From positions 26,020,054 to 26,084,053 of the forward strand of contig NC_092562.1 in assembly GCF_037975245.1 (NCBI RefSeq): a stretch of DNA of 64,000 nucleotides, written 5' to 3'. The position numbers were made by a program, and so were the translations under genes. Shown one piece after another: positions 52,992-64,000 of this stretch. Below the pieces are notes generated by a model. It was not told the DNA's origin, ran no database searches, and saw nothing but the letters and a program-made list of their open reading frames with translations. The DNA comes from Apostichopus japonicus. Its lineage: Eukaryota; Echinodermata; Holothuroidea; Aspidochirotida; Stichopodidae. The stretch's first letter is position 1; each line of letters starts with the position of its first letter.

Positions 52992-55865
52992 GTTTCAACG
53001 TATAATGTACATAAGCAAATGTTTGTCTCGATGACGTATCATTGGTCATTTATGCATATTTTAAGAGTTAATGAATATGCATTGTCGGTTCATGATCATA
53101 CAATTACTGCCCCATGAAGTTCTCGTTGGTTGAATCTGCTGATCCGTTTCTGGATATTTTTTAAAGGTAGTTAAAAAGTATTCACGTTATATACAAAATT
53201 ACTATACTATATGACACTGTATACCACTACGAAAATAGACTAATTATTATTACATCTGATCTGAACATATATAGCGGAATGGGTGCTTGCTATTCTGATA
53301 TCGCAGATGATGTCGAAGATTAATCATGACTTCACCAGCGGTGTAAATTTTGTCTAAAGTTAGAAGTTTTCGGTCAGAATTTTAAATATTTTATCTGTAT
53401 TTATCTTTTTGTTTTTTCTTGTGGACGATATTTGCAGCGCAAAACATAAACGGTGAACACACTTTCTCTATACGGCTTTAGGCGGAAATGTTGCCGTCAA
53501 TTCACAAAAGGTTCCATGAGTATAAAATGACAACCTCTGTCAACAAACGGCGTTCCCTAAAGGGAATTCGTCTGTCTCATTTCTGGCTCTTTGCACAATG
53601 TTAAAAATCATTTATGCCATAATCTTCATTATGATTTCCTTCCCTCCTTCTACTAACGAAGGATCCACAATGTATGTGTAAGCATATACACGTACTTCCA
53701 GTTAATGAAAGTCGGGGGAACGGACATTTAAAAGATGCCTTCTTCTAACTACTTAAAAGCAATCGATTTTTGTTCCTCCAGAACCCTTTAAGCTTCCATC
53801 ATCAACGTCAGTGATAGCCTTGACTTTAACGACTGACGAACTCAACTATTAATCCGGTTAGGCAAAGACAAAGATAAAAAACGAAAGGCTTTAAGATTTT
53901 ATCGGAACCTTTGGGACTCAAAGTCAGGAAAGTCCAAAGAGCGCGAACACTGATCTATGCATGTATATATTACAACGTTTGTAATTTGATTTTTAGAATT
54001 TTGACAATTTTGATAACATGTTGACTTTTTACCTTCTGATAGTTTGTGTTGTATGTGTTTTTACATCTTAATTGGAATACTCACACAATTCGCGATATCT
54101 TACTTTTCTCTCAGTTTATTGACAATTACTTGTTACAAAACAATTATAAATCTACAAACTCATATAATATATATATATATAGTATTTACAATAAATAACA
54201 CAACTCCACATATCTTATTGAAGTTGCATTTTCATAGAAAAGAGCTAATAAATTTAGGGTATGGCTAAAAAGTGATTCGAAACAGTGAACTCTGGATTAC
54301 TTGAGTTGGGAAGTGACCGTTCTAGTCATTAATTTTTTTTTAAATATTTTCCATTCTTATTCATTTCCCGACTAATTTTCAGATATTGTAAGCTTTACTT
54401 TTGAAATTTTTGGTTCACAGAAAATAGAAAGACGTTTCGTTCTCATATATTTTGGTTGGTATATGTGACACTCATCTTGATTTCTAGTTGCTAAAGAAAA
54501 ATATTGGAGTCTCAACGACACATATACACACCGATTCTGTTTGTATTAACGCACAAAGATTTTTGGGGAAAATAGACTCGTGGAATACACCGTCTTTCGA
54601 GAGATGTTTTTGCAAAGAGTGCAAAAATAAAAACGAAATTAAAGATTGACTTATTATTGCTAAAATAAATTGTATATATCGATTATCCTTTGGCTGCAAA
54701 AGCAGTTTTGGGATTCTTTAAAAACGAGGCCTACAGCACTATAAAACATCGTTTTAGCGAAGGATACGCATTACATACCTTCCTGATCTAAATCTTGGTT
54801 TGTCATAAACTTTCGCCTGAAATTGAAATTTTATTTTCGTTGTCCCTCCCAAAATGTTATTTTTGTAAACTATTCTAGATCAACATAGTCTATCCTTGAA
54901 ATTAATACGTCAGAATATGAAAATATGAAAGAGATACATGTTTGATATTTGAAGTTTTTTTGGAGATTCTCCGTGACAACTTGTCGAGTCAATATAAGAA
55001 ACGGATTGAATTTCAAAACACAGAGAAAGTAAAGTTAGCTCCATATTTGTGGAGCCAATGATAGAACAGAAGTGTTACAGAGGGCAGTTGTCTGTCAAAA
55101 CGAGGACATCACCTCGGTTAATTAAACATCACAAGATCACTGACCGTAGTGGTAATTACATCATGAGTTTGTATGTAAATTAAAGAAAGAAAGAAAGAAC
55201 CCATAGTACACGATGTACACTATGTATAACGCGTGCCGACAAGGTGTTATACATACAAATATCATATAGCCTGTGATAATAATGCATATGAATATTTACC
55301 TTAATACCGATCTATGCAAAAAAAAAAAAAAATTAAATGAATATTGGGAAAATTAAGGATTAATTTATTGAGAAGTAAACATGTAATTATGTTGATTTCT
55401 TAATCAATACGATGTTGAGATATCAGCTATATCTGTGTAGTATAATACTTGAACGACACACCAATAGGTATGTAATAGTCTTCTAAGAAGCTTTGCTATT
55501 TCTGGTTTATGAAGTAGTTACAATCGGTTTCTGACATAAACAGATGATTATCAGAGATCATCAATTGGATTGGTTCTCAAATGACTCATTAAGTGGCTCA
55601 TAAACATTTTCGCCAAATCAAAGTAAACGCGACACTCATAATGCATGTAACAACATTGCATTAAAAAAAGAGAAGTATAGAGTCGCGTATGTATCCAAGC
55701 AACGTTAAGTTTAGCCCAGAAACAAGTAAACTGCAAACAGTTGTGACCAAGTTAACACTTCTTTGGCAACTAAATTGGTTAAACTGTCTTAATTTTAGTT
55801 ATTCTGGAGAAAAGCACTCTTTTTTAGAGTGTATCCCTTGTTTCATAGTTGCAGTATATAAACTA
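52990..55865. other. Intergenic stretch, nothing recognised
   Basis: AT-rich, with a TA run at 54166-54181 and a poly-A at 55318-55332. No gene seen. Confidence 0.5.
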
Positions 55866-56275
55866 TTGTCATTCTTTCATACTATCATCGGGCTATTACC
55901 ATGATAGTGTACTCGTGCAAAACACGCCCGTTAAACCTTTCTACGTTGTAGTCAGTTGCAGTGTGCCACTGTCATTCTTTCACTGCCCTATCACCGTGGT
56001 ATAACCATGATAGTATATTCGTGCAAAACATGCCCGTAAAACCTTTCTACGCTGTAGTCGATCAGTTGCAGTATACCACTGTCATTCTTTCACACTATCA
56101 TCGGGATATTACCATGATAGTGTTTACGTTCAAAACATGCCCGTTAAACCTTTCTACGTTGTAGTCAGTTGCAGTATACCTCTATCATTCGTTTACACTA
56201 TCATGGTGATATTATAACGATAGTGTATTCGTGCAAAACATGCCCGTAAAACCTTTCTACGTTGTAATCATTATA
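55866..56275 (+). repeat. ~105-bp tandem repeat x4 with internal hairpin
   Basis: Units start near 55868, 55971, 56081 and 56183. Each carries GTCATTCTTTCA-type sequence, a hairpin (ACTATCAT...ATGATAGT), GTGCAAAACA and CGTTAAACCTTTCTACGTTG. The third unit keeps the hairpin best. Confidence 0.88.
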
Positions 56276-59200
56276 GATGTATGCTAGTGACTTATAAACT
56301 GTTCTCTACCTCTAACATTACTTATGTATTGTAATCACTATATCACTCAAAAACACATTGAGATGCACCTACATAGTTATGGAAGATGTAAATTCATCAT
56401 CACTATGGCTCGTTTAAAATTCTCCCATTATCTTAGACATAGCCTGCCTTGCACACTTATTTTAATACTTATATTCAATTGTCACCAACTCTATAAATAA
56501 CTAGCCTAAATCTGTCAGACCACTACAATACTAACACAATATTTACATATGGGAATTACATATCATCTCCCAAATGTAATGCAAAGTGACAAGCAAGACA
56601 CACGTCACACGAATATCAGGCGCACACTTATACCCGAAATACATTGATCAAGTTATAACAATACTGTAGGGAGATTCACTTAGCTGTATGATATGATACA
56701 TACGTGATGATCTGTGGGACCGGTCACATGCAGAAATAGTCAGTTTATATAATGTATTAATGTGCCAGAAAAACTCACATTTTATTGACACGTCTGCAGC
56801 GTCCGAATTGCGTCACTATCAGAAAACTTATCTCAACACTATGTCTCAGGCATCAGGGAAGACTTTACTAAAGTGAAGGATGTATAAGGGACTTCCTCCC
56901 CCCACCCGTCCCCCTTCCCCTCAAAATGAAATTTTATTCATGGAATTTTGCATTCTGAGCAGTTTCCGCTATAAATTAGATCTAAACTGAACGTTTTCGT
57001 ACTTACAAATTTTCGATTTTTGCTTAAGGATTTTTGGAGTGGGTGAGGTGGGGAAGGGGTGGGGGTGGGGTAACCCACCCCACCCCTGAGTCTGCGCCTG
57101 GTGAGCATCTTGTGACATTTCCTTTCTAGGTGCAGATATCCATACGTCGATTTAACAGGTTAATATACTACAATAATAACAGAATACACTCTCTCAAAAT
57201 TAGACAAAAATAAAATCAGTGTTGCTGGGGCAAATATTACACTCAATAGATACCGGCTATTTGGTTTGCATGTATATGATATTTCCTGCGTCAATAGCTT
57301 CTGGACAATTATAATTCTATATCTATAAATGTAATTATACGGGTACCAGCTTAAAGTAGCACATACCTTTTTACATGTATGAAGAGAGGAATCAACTATG
57401 AAGGTGTTTACAATGTGTAGCTCCTTTGGGACGAGAATAAGCTCTCAAGACGTCAATAATGAGTTTGACTCTGTTTAAATTAATTAAGGCTCATATTTTA
57501 ATGATTTGAAAAATGGAATCTCATGGATGTTAAAAAAAATCTTATATAGGCCTATGTTTTTCCCCCTCTTACACACATGAAACTGATTTTAAAATTCTAG
57601 AGAACATAGTTAGTGAATGAGGTCAACGGATGACAAATGGATGTCTAATTAATGCGTATGCATATTCAAAAGAATTTTCGTCAACTTTTGAATATATTAT
57701 ATGGTCAGTAGTTCATGATATCATGTCCCGTTGGTTCACATATTTAAACAAAAAGGCCCTAGCTATCCCTTAAAGAGAGAAGTCCTTTTCAATTGTGAGA
57801 GTAATTTTATACGTTATCTTAACTCACATCGCTATGATAACAACATGCCAGTTTCTCACATTGTTATTATACTTCAACACAAATTTAATTTGTTAAATTG
57901 AGAGAGGGAGATAGAGAGTGGGAGGTGGCAAACTGAACCATCATCTTTTATCTTGTGATAGATATGATTTTCATCAACATTTGCTGCAAACAGCCAAGGT
58001 AAATACTGGTTTGTTTGTTGGGATATATCATGGTTTAAGAGTCTTTTCAGGGGAATACATTTTTTTCTCCATATATTGCAAGTTTGTGCTAACACAGCGC
58101 CAGTCGGACATTACATCAAATACGTTTCTTACCTGTTCGTTCAGTTCTTCATTATGAAAAGTTACAGAATTACTTTGAAGTCAATTACTGGATTAGATGA
58201 TATTCAAAATGTCATCATTTCAGCAACAGGCTCTGCAAATATAATCACTATACCATAGAAAATTAAACAACTAAAAGACATTAAAAATTTCAAGCACTTG
58301 TACCTCTGCGATGTCACTGTTGAACTTGGCCATAGTCTAATATGTAAAGACACATTTATAACATGATGTTAATTAATGAAAAATGGAAAAAATTTCTTAT
58401 CACTTATGGGAATTCATTTCACCTTAAACAGATAAACTTCTCTATCGCATCAGTTAATGGCAGGGACGGGTGATATGGGAGTGTACACCCTCTACCCCCC
58501 CCCCCCCCCCACCTTGGATCAGCACCCAGAACGATGATATTTGGGTATCTGTGAAATTTTATGTCGCAATTGATCTTTCAAATCGTAGAGATACGTCTGT
58601 TCCCCTGGAAACCAAATCTCAGTAGCTATAGCCTAATCTTACAACATACTGACATACAATATGTTGCTACAGGCTTCCGTCCTGTTTGCATGTAAAGATC
58701 AATGCGGAAGTTAACTATTGTCATTGACTGATGCCAGCTAAGTGTACCATCTTTGAAAGAAAAGATTATTCATAATTAAATATTATTCGTACTTGACACT
58801 CCACGGTGGTTACATTTGAATTCATCAGTCTTGTGCTGATTGGAGGAACGCGATGACGTAATTTAGTTACCGAAACGCAAGGTGCCAGTAATGTTAACCA
58901 TTTGTCATGTTAGGATACGTTATAACTCCTTCAAATGGAACGTGTACAGCTTTAAATTCAGTGTAATTTATAGAAAGAACATGAATGCCTCAAAGGAACT
59001 CGAATTCATACCTGTCAAAAGAAATATCGAATGACGTAGACAGACATATACATTCGTGATATAACATGTCCCAATGAGAAACATAACTTGACTGATACGG
59101 ATACGATATAGCCTATATTTAAAGCAGCTCCTTCTGTATTTGTAAAGTGTTACACCTCCCTACAGGCAAATACATACATGAGAGCAACGTACATTGTTCG

Positions 59201-61826
59201 GATACTTTATTTGTGTCACAAATTATCAGTAATTACACGAGAAGTTTGTGTTACTATTAAACAAAGAAACAATTAAACACTATAAAAAAAAGAAAACCAA
59301 AGAAACAGGGCAACAACAAAACAACGAATAAAAAAACGAGCAACCAATGTACTTGGTATTATAAAACGGTATAACAAACTTGTGGTCAGGTAGAAGACAC
59401 ACCTAAGCCTAATGTTATATACTTCATATGAGAACTGAGCTGAAGGTGTGATATCTCGTACCTAGGAAGGCTACAATTGTCAGCTTAAATGAACCACTGT
59501 TGACAAGAATGTTTCTTATTGTATTACCATCTGTATGTGTGACGCAGGTTGGCTGAAATGTATGGATTCTGCAATACATGTATCATTACATTGATATGAA
59601 GCATTTATAATAATGTATCGCATCATCAAAATACATGTTTAGATAAAGTAGCATATATTTTACTAATTTACAAGAACACTAACACACTGCAGGAAGCCTT
59701 TACGACACCACACTCGACTTGTAGCGATTGAGTACTCATAATGAGTACTCATGACCTAGAATAGTTCCATTTACTTGTACTCGACCTCAGGAACTTGTAC
59801 TCATACATTACTCAAACTCGTGGAATTTCTGGAAATCTAATATAGATATGCTATAGTACACGTACTATACAAAGCTGCAGGTATGCCAACCTCCATCAAC
59901 AGTTTAACCTAGCCTATATCACACAGTTTAATTTTCATCACACCTACCAGGAACGTGTCACGTGATCATGTCGCTGCATTCCCTGGTATTAGTGACTAAT
60001 TTCAAGAGTCTAATATTTAGGGAGAGAACATGAATACAAAATCTAACCCGAAACGGTTACCGCTCGGGGAGTGGCGCAGCTCCGGGCCAAGGCTCTGACA
60101 ACATATAGTGAATTCTCCGGGATTCTATGCTATTACCACGTTTACCAAACTCTCTCCTAAACAATGAACTGAATAACACATTAACTTGCTTGACTTCTAA
60201 TACTGGCCTATACTGTGCACGTACACCTCATACAAAGACGCCGCCAATGGACTCCTCAGCCAAGGATTCAGGTGACTATATACGCCCTGTTGGATCTTAG
60301 AATGTAACTGACCAGTACTTCATTCAACACAACGTATAGTAGAAGATAAATTCTGCCATGGAACAACACATACTGGCAGCTGAAGTCACTTAGTTGCGAG
60401 ATACAACAGTTGTGAAATATAATAAAGAAAATATGTTTTACCCTTTCATGCTTCGGCTTTGTTCGCCCTTTGGCAAACTACTACAGACCCCCCCCCCCCC
60501 TCCGACTTTCTGTACCCTCAGCGAGAATGTTTTTTTATACCCCAAATGTGTAAGAATATCAGTTATAATGAAGTACATTACTAATATTGACAAAACATAT
60601 CTCTCGACTACCGCTGCCAATAAGAAATCTTTTTTTTTTATTTCGCTGGAATTTACATATTGTTTCAATAAAATACATGGAATTTACCAATGTTTGTCTT
60701 GCTCGGCCCGTGAGACCTTCAATCACGTGATATGATATCTTTCGACCATTTCTCACACGTTAACAATCAGGAATGTGTCCAATAAACTACAACCTTCGTC
60801 AAAAATATATCTTAAATCTGTCATGGGCTACCACTTTAGCGACAAAATTAATCATACAGAAAGCTTTCTATACACAAATGTAGTTTTACACACTGAACAT
60901 GAGACTTTTCCAATGTTTAAATTTGAACTTGATTTGCTTCTTATAAATATCGTCGTGTGTAACACAAGTGTGTGTTATTTCACAAAACCACTCACAGCCT
61001 GGAGAGGGAGAGAGAAGCCAAACATTGTTTATTATTCTTCACTTTATAGAAATGAAATCGCGACTCTCTATGGTGTTCGCTATATATTCGATAGTCGCAA
61101 GTTATCAATTTACACGTTATATTACATCTGTAGACCGGAAATTAACACACATCTGGGAATCAAACCACGTTACGTGTATAAGTTGGACACTTTCAATTAT
61201 ACATGCAACCGCTCCTTGTAGAGCGAACCAACGATTATGAACAGCAACAGTAATGGAAAATACAGTGACAAAGAAATATTTCATATAGGTAGGCCTATAT
61301 ATGCTGTACCGGTGACACTGCGCATTGGTTAGCCGTGGTGTGAACAGGAGCTCGAAGGTGGACGCGATGGGGGTGAGGTGTGGGGAGGGGTGGAGGGGAG
61401 GCGAATCTAAATTCCCCCAACTGTTTTAGGTGGGGCATACTCCATAATGGATAGGCCAGAGGTAAACTGTCATGATCGTATGTACGATTCAGCATAGCAG
61501 CAAGATCATTGCTTAGTTTATTTGTCCATCCATGCAAACTTAATTACGAGAAAAACATGTAGCATATAGTTATAAACAGTGAGGCGACGTGCATTGTATA
61601 GTTAGAAATATAGAATTGTAATATAACTCAATGTCACGGACTGTTGACGTCCCCAGTCATGTTGATATAAGTTAACATAGCATAGTGTATGGTCTAGTAC
61701 ATATATGTCGCCAAAACATACTTATAACATTTGTATATGCATTCAGATTTAATAACCTTAATTGAAACTTAAATAATTTAATGATAAGTAATTACATGAC
61801 TTGCATAAAAATTAATTAGGCTCTAT
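56276..61826. other. Intergenic stretch, no recognised gene
   Basis: It contains C or G runs (56898, 57055, 58494, 60487, 61376) and a candidate transposon end at 57080-57100. Two neighbouring open frames (60394-60735 and 60775-61221, plus strand) have no recognisable motif and irregular composition, and I treat them as chance. Confidence 0.5.
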
Positions 61827-62009
61827 GTAAAGAGACTTCCATAGAGACTTACATATACCTCTATGGTGACAATTATTAATAATTTTGACGCTATTAAAGA
61901 GACTTCCCATAGATATTAACATGCACCTCTCTATGTGGTGGCAACTATAAACAATATGAAAGAGACTTCTGTCGAGACTTACATATCTCTATGATGACAA
62001 TTATAAACC
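61827..62009 (+). repeat. ~65-bp tandem repeat x3
   Basis: Three units beginning AAAGAGACTTC near 61828, 61895 and 61958. Each is followed by a CTCTATG(G/T) motif and GACAATTAT or a close variant. Confidence 0.8.
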
Positions 62010-64000
62010 TTTTTATTTTAACGATTCTCTCGAGATATAGAACGTGCAGTGATTTTACTGTTTGTGTTTTTCTGCTATTTTTCATCTATATTTGAGAGTA
62101 ATTTTATACTCAGATTGCTGGTTCATCCTCTTCAACAACGATTATCATTCTACATCCGGGTATTATGTTCAATGTCAATTTACATAACTAACTTTACACA
62201 GTAGAAATCTTTGTTGTTTTTTTTTCTAAGTTTTTAGTTTCTGTATTGCCTTCTTCTTCTTCTGTTGTTTCCTTTAACTTTTTTCTTGATGTTGTCGAAA
62301 CTGTCGAAGCCTTCATCTTTCAACCAATTATAACTAGGATTATAGGAGGCTCTCAGAAATGTCATTTATCCTCCCTATAGGCGATTCACTGAAACATCAA
62401 AACTTTAAAAGATCACTGCTAACTGTAAAAGGCTTTTCTTTAAAGGGACCCGTTTTTCTCAGAAGTATTAAATCAAAATTGAATCTCTTTTGCAATGTGA
62501 ATTTCTTTTTAAGAAAGAGAACAATTATCACTGCCAAAGTTGTCTGCAGGCTTGCAAATTAAAATAAAACAACAGAAAATACAATACACACAAAATATCC
62601 TATATACATACATAAGTTCTATAACTATTTTAAAAATATTCAGTCGCCGGCTAGGAGATTTTGTGCCGTATTGATAGGTATAAGCTTTGTCGTGGTTAAT
62701 GGTTATTGAAAGGTATTGCTGTAAGCCTTACATTGTCAGTTATAATTAGAAACGGATTAAACAAAACAAGCCTATAGTTAATCACAAAAGTTCGTACAAC
62801 ATTGGCAGGAGAATGTATCATCAATTTATAATGGCGGTCGGTCATTAAGGTTTTTACGTGTCTTCCGAAGGTCTCGTCACAGCTAATGGAGTGAAGCACG
62901 CATTAAATAGGCACACGTTAACGTTGAACTATACATAATCGTGCCTCAAATATTACTAATCAGTAAACTGTAAAGGTAGCATGCGCACAAATGCTATACG
63001 CAAAGATCATTAGCTATAAGAATGCCGGAAAAGGCGTGAACAGTTTGTTACAGGTAGGCTAGGTATTGAAGCGTTGACGTTTTTTACTATTTTTCCCCAT
63101 CCCATTTATGTTGCTCGTATATATATATGAATGAACGGGTCAGTGGTGCATGATCTAAGCTTTTGGACTAATGAACCAACCATATGAACAAATGTTTCTT
63201 ACAGAATGAAGGAAAATAACGAACTTCGCAAAAGCTTGTTGAGACTTTTCGTATATACACACACATTGTGCAATTTAGTATACACTACACACAGTGATTT
63301 CAATCCGGCCATATGATGTTGTGCAATTTTACAGGAAGTGACGTAAGTGCGACCGACAAAATAACCAGACGATTGGTAGAATTAAAATATCGCTTTCAAC
63401 GCTAATCGCTTTCAAAGCTAATCAATTTTTGTAAATTCAAAGCTATTCTCCTCATACTTAACTCAACTCTTTTGTAAACATACCGTAACTCGATGTTCTG
63501 ACACCCCTTGGATAGAATTCAGAAGCCTTAATGTCTCTGTGTTAGCATTTGCGATTATTCTTTAGTCTTCTTAAGCCTCTCTTTAAAGTTTAAACTGATA
63601 GCCAGTAACGCAGGGTTCTGTATAATTTACAAGTATTCCTCCGGTTACAGACCATAATCTCCATAATAGGCCTATACAGTTGAATAAACCGCAGAATTCT
63701 AGGGATTTCATCAATTAAACAGACCCTTTAATATTACTTTGACAGTTGTAAAGAGAAAGGTGGCACAAGCAATTCTTATCGTTTAATCATGAGGATAACT
63801 TCAACAAGGACACCAGAATACACGAGAAAGGTTACTGGAATCCAATCTCACATCACTCTTAAATAACTATATGTATGTACCACAAAGCTTAAGTTCTCAT
63901 CATGTGTATGAAACGTGCCCTCATTAGTTTTCACAAAATCACTTGTTCCTTCCACGTTACAGGGTGAATCCGTGCATATATATAGAGCTGCATATGTGCA
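62010..64000. other. Intergenic stretch to right edge, nothing recognised
   Basis: AT-rich. No gene, RNA gene or named repeat seen. Confidence 0.5.

Noticed and set aside
52789-53049. Poly-Met and poly-His open frames
   Set aside because: Translations of a GAT/ATC microsatellite.
60775-61221. 148-codon plus-strand open frame, with a 113-codon frame just before it
   Set aside because: No recognisable motif, irregular composition, no splice or promoter support. Lengths of this order occur by chance in this much sequence.
1-64000. CRISPR array, bacterial operon or phage-type system
   Set aside because: The sequence is eukaryotic with spliced genes. The tandem repeats lack the regular repeat-spacer pattern of CRISPR.

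Overview
This is an animal nuclear-genome window, AT-rich by eye, with short exons, GT-AG introns, microsatellites and several families of DNA transposons and SINE-like repeats. It holds one recognisable protein gene, on the minus strand: the proteasome adaptor/scaffold ECM29 (human ECPAS/KIAA0368). Its exons align nearly collinearly with the vertebrate protein as I recall it. Together with the type of repeats (AAT-tailed SINE ends, hAT MITEs, CA-rich element ends), this suggests a marine invertebrate deuterostome. A sea cucumber or other echinoderm is my best guess, but this is an inference and not proven by the sequence.

Layout. From 36,360 leftward to 221 I could place 34 consecutive coding exons of ECM29. 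Splice phases are consistent throughout and the exons encode residues 1-1,396. The last roughly 400-450 residues (by comparison with a vertebrate protein of about 1,845) lie beyond the left edge. The introns carry most of the interesting non-coding structure. There are two direct copies (11,472-13,768 and 19,084-21,756) of a 2.3-2.7 kb element built of 300/400-bp repeats that are packed with AGGTCA/TGACCT nuclear-receptor half-sites in DR1, DR2, DR4 and DR5 spacing. Intron 2 carries a 1.65-kb non-autonomous hAT element with a perfect 8-bp target-site duplication (33,091-34,739). Introns 13 and 4 carry two copies of a 200-bp foldback element, and intron 11 carries a 59-bp near-perfect palindrome. 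Several minisatellites are also present.

From about 36.4 kb to 64 kb I recognise no protein-coding gene. The open frames there are short or are by-products of simple repeats. This region holds a tRNA-derived SINE, two oppositely oriented hAT MITEs of one family (47,604-47,876 and 50,749-51,115, each with a perfect 8-bp target duplication), a 25-bp perfect hairpin, an 8-mer satellite, a GAT microsatellite and several longer tandem repeats.

The single gene encodes a HEAT-repeat protein known in yeast and mammals to bind both the 19S regulatory particle and the 20S core of the 26S proteasome. No operon-like or gene-cluster logic applies. The most unusual signal is the nuclear-receptor half-site array inside ECM29 introns 13 and 18.
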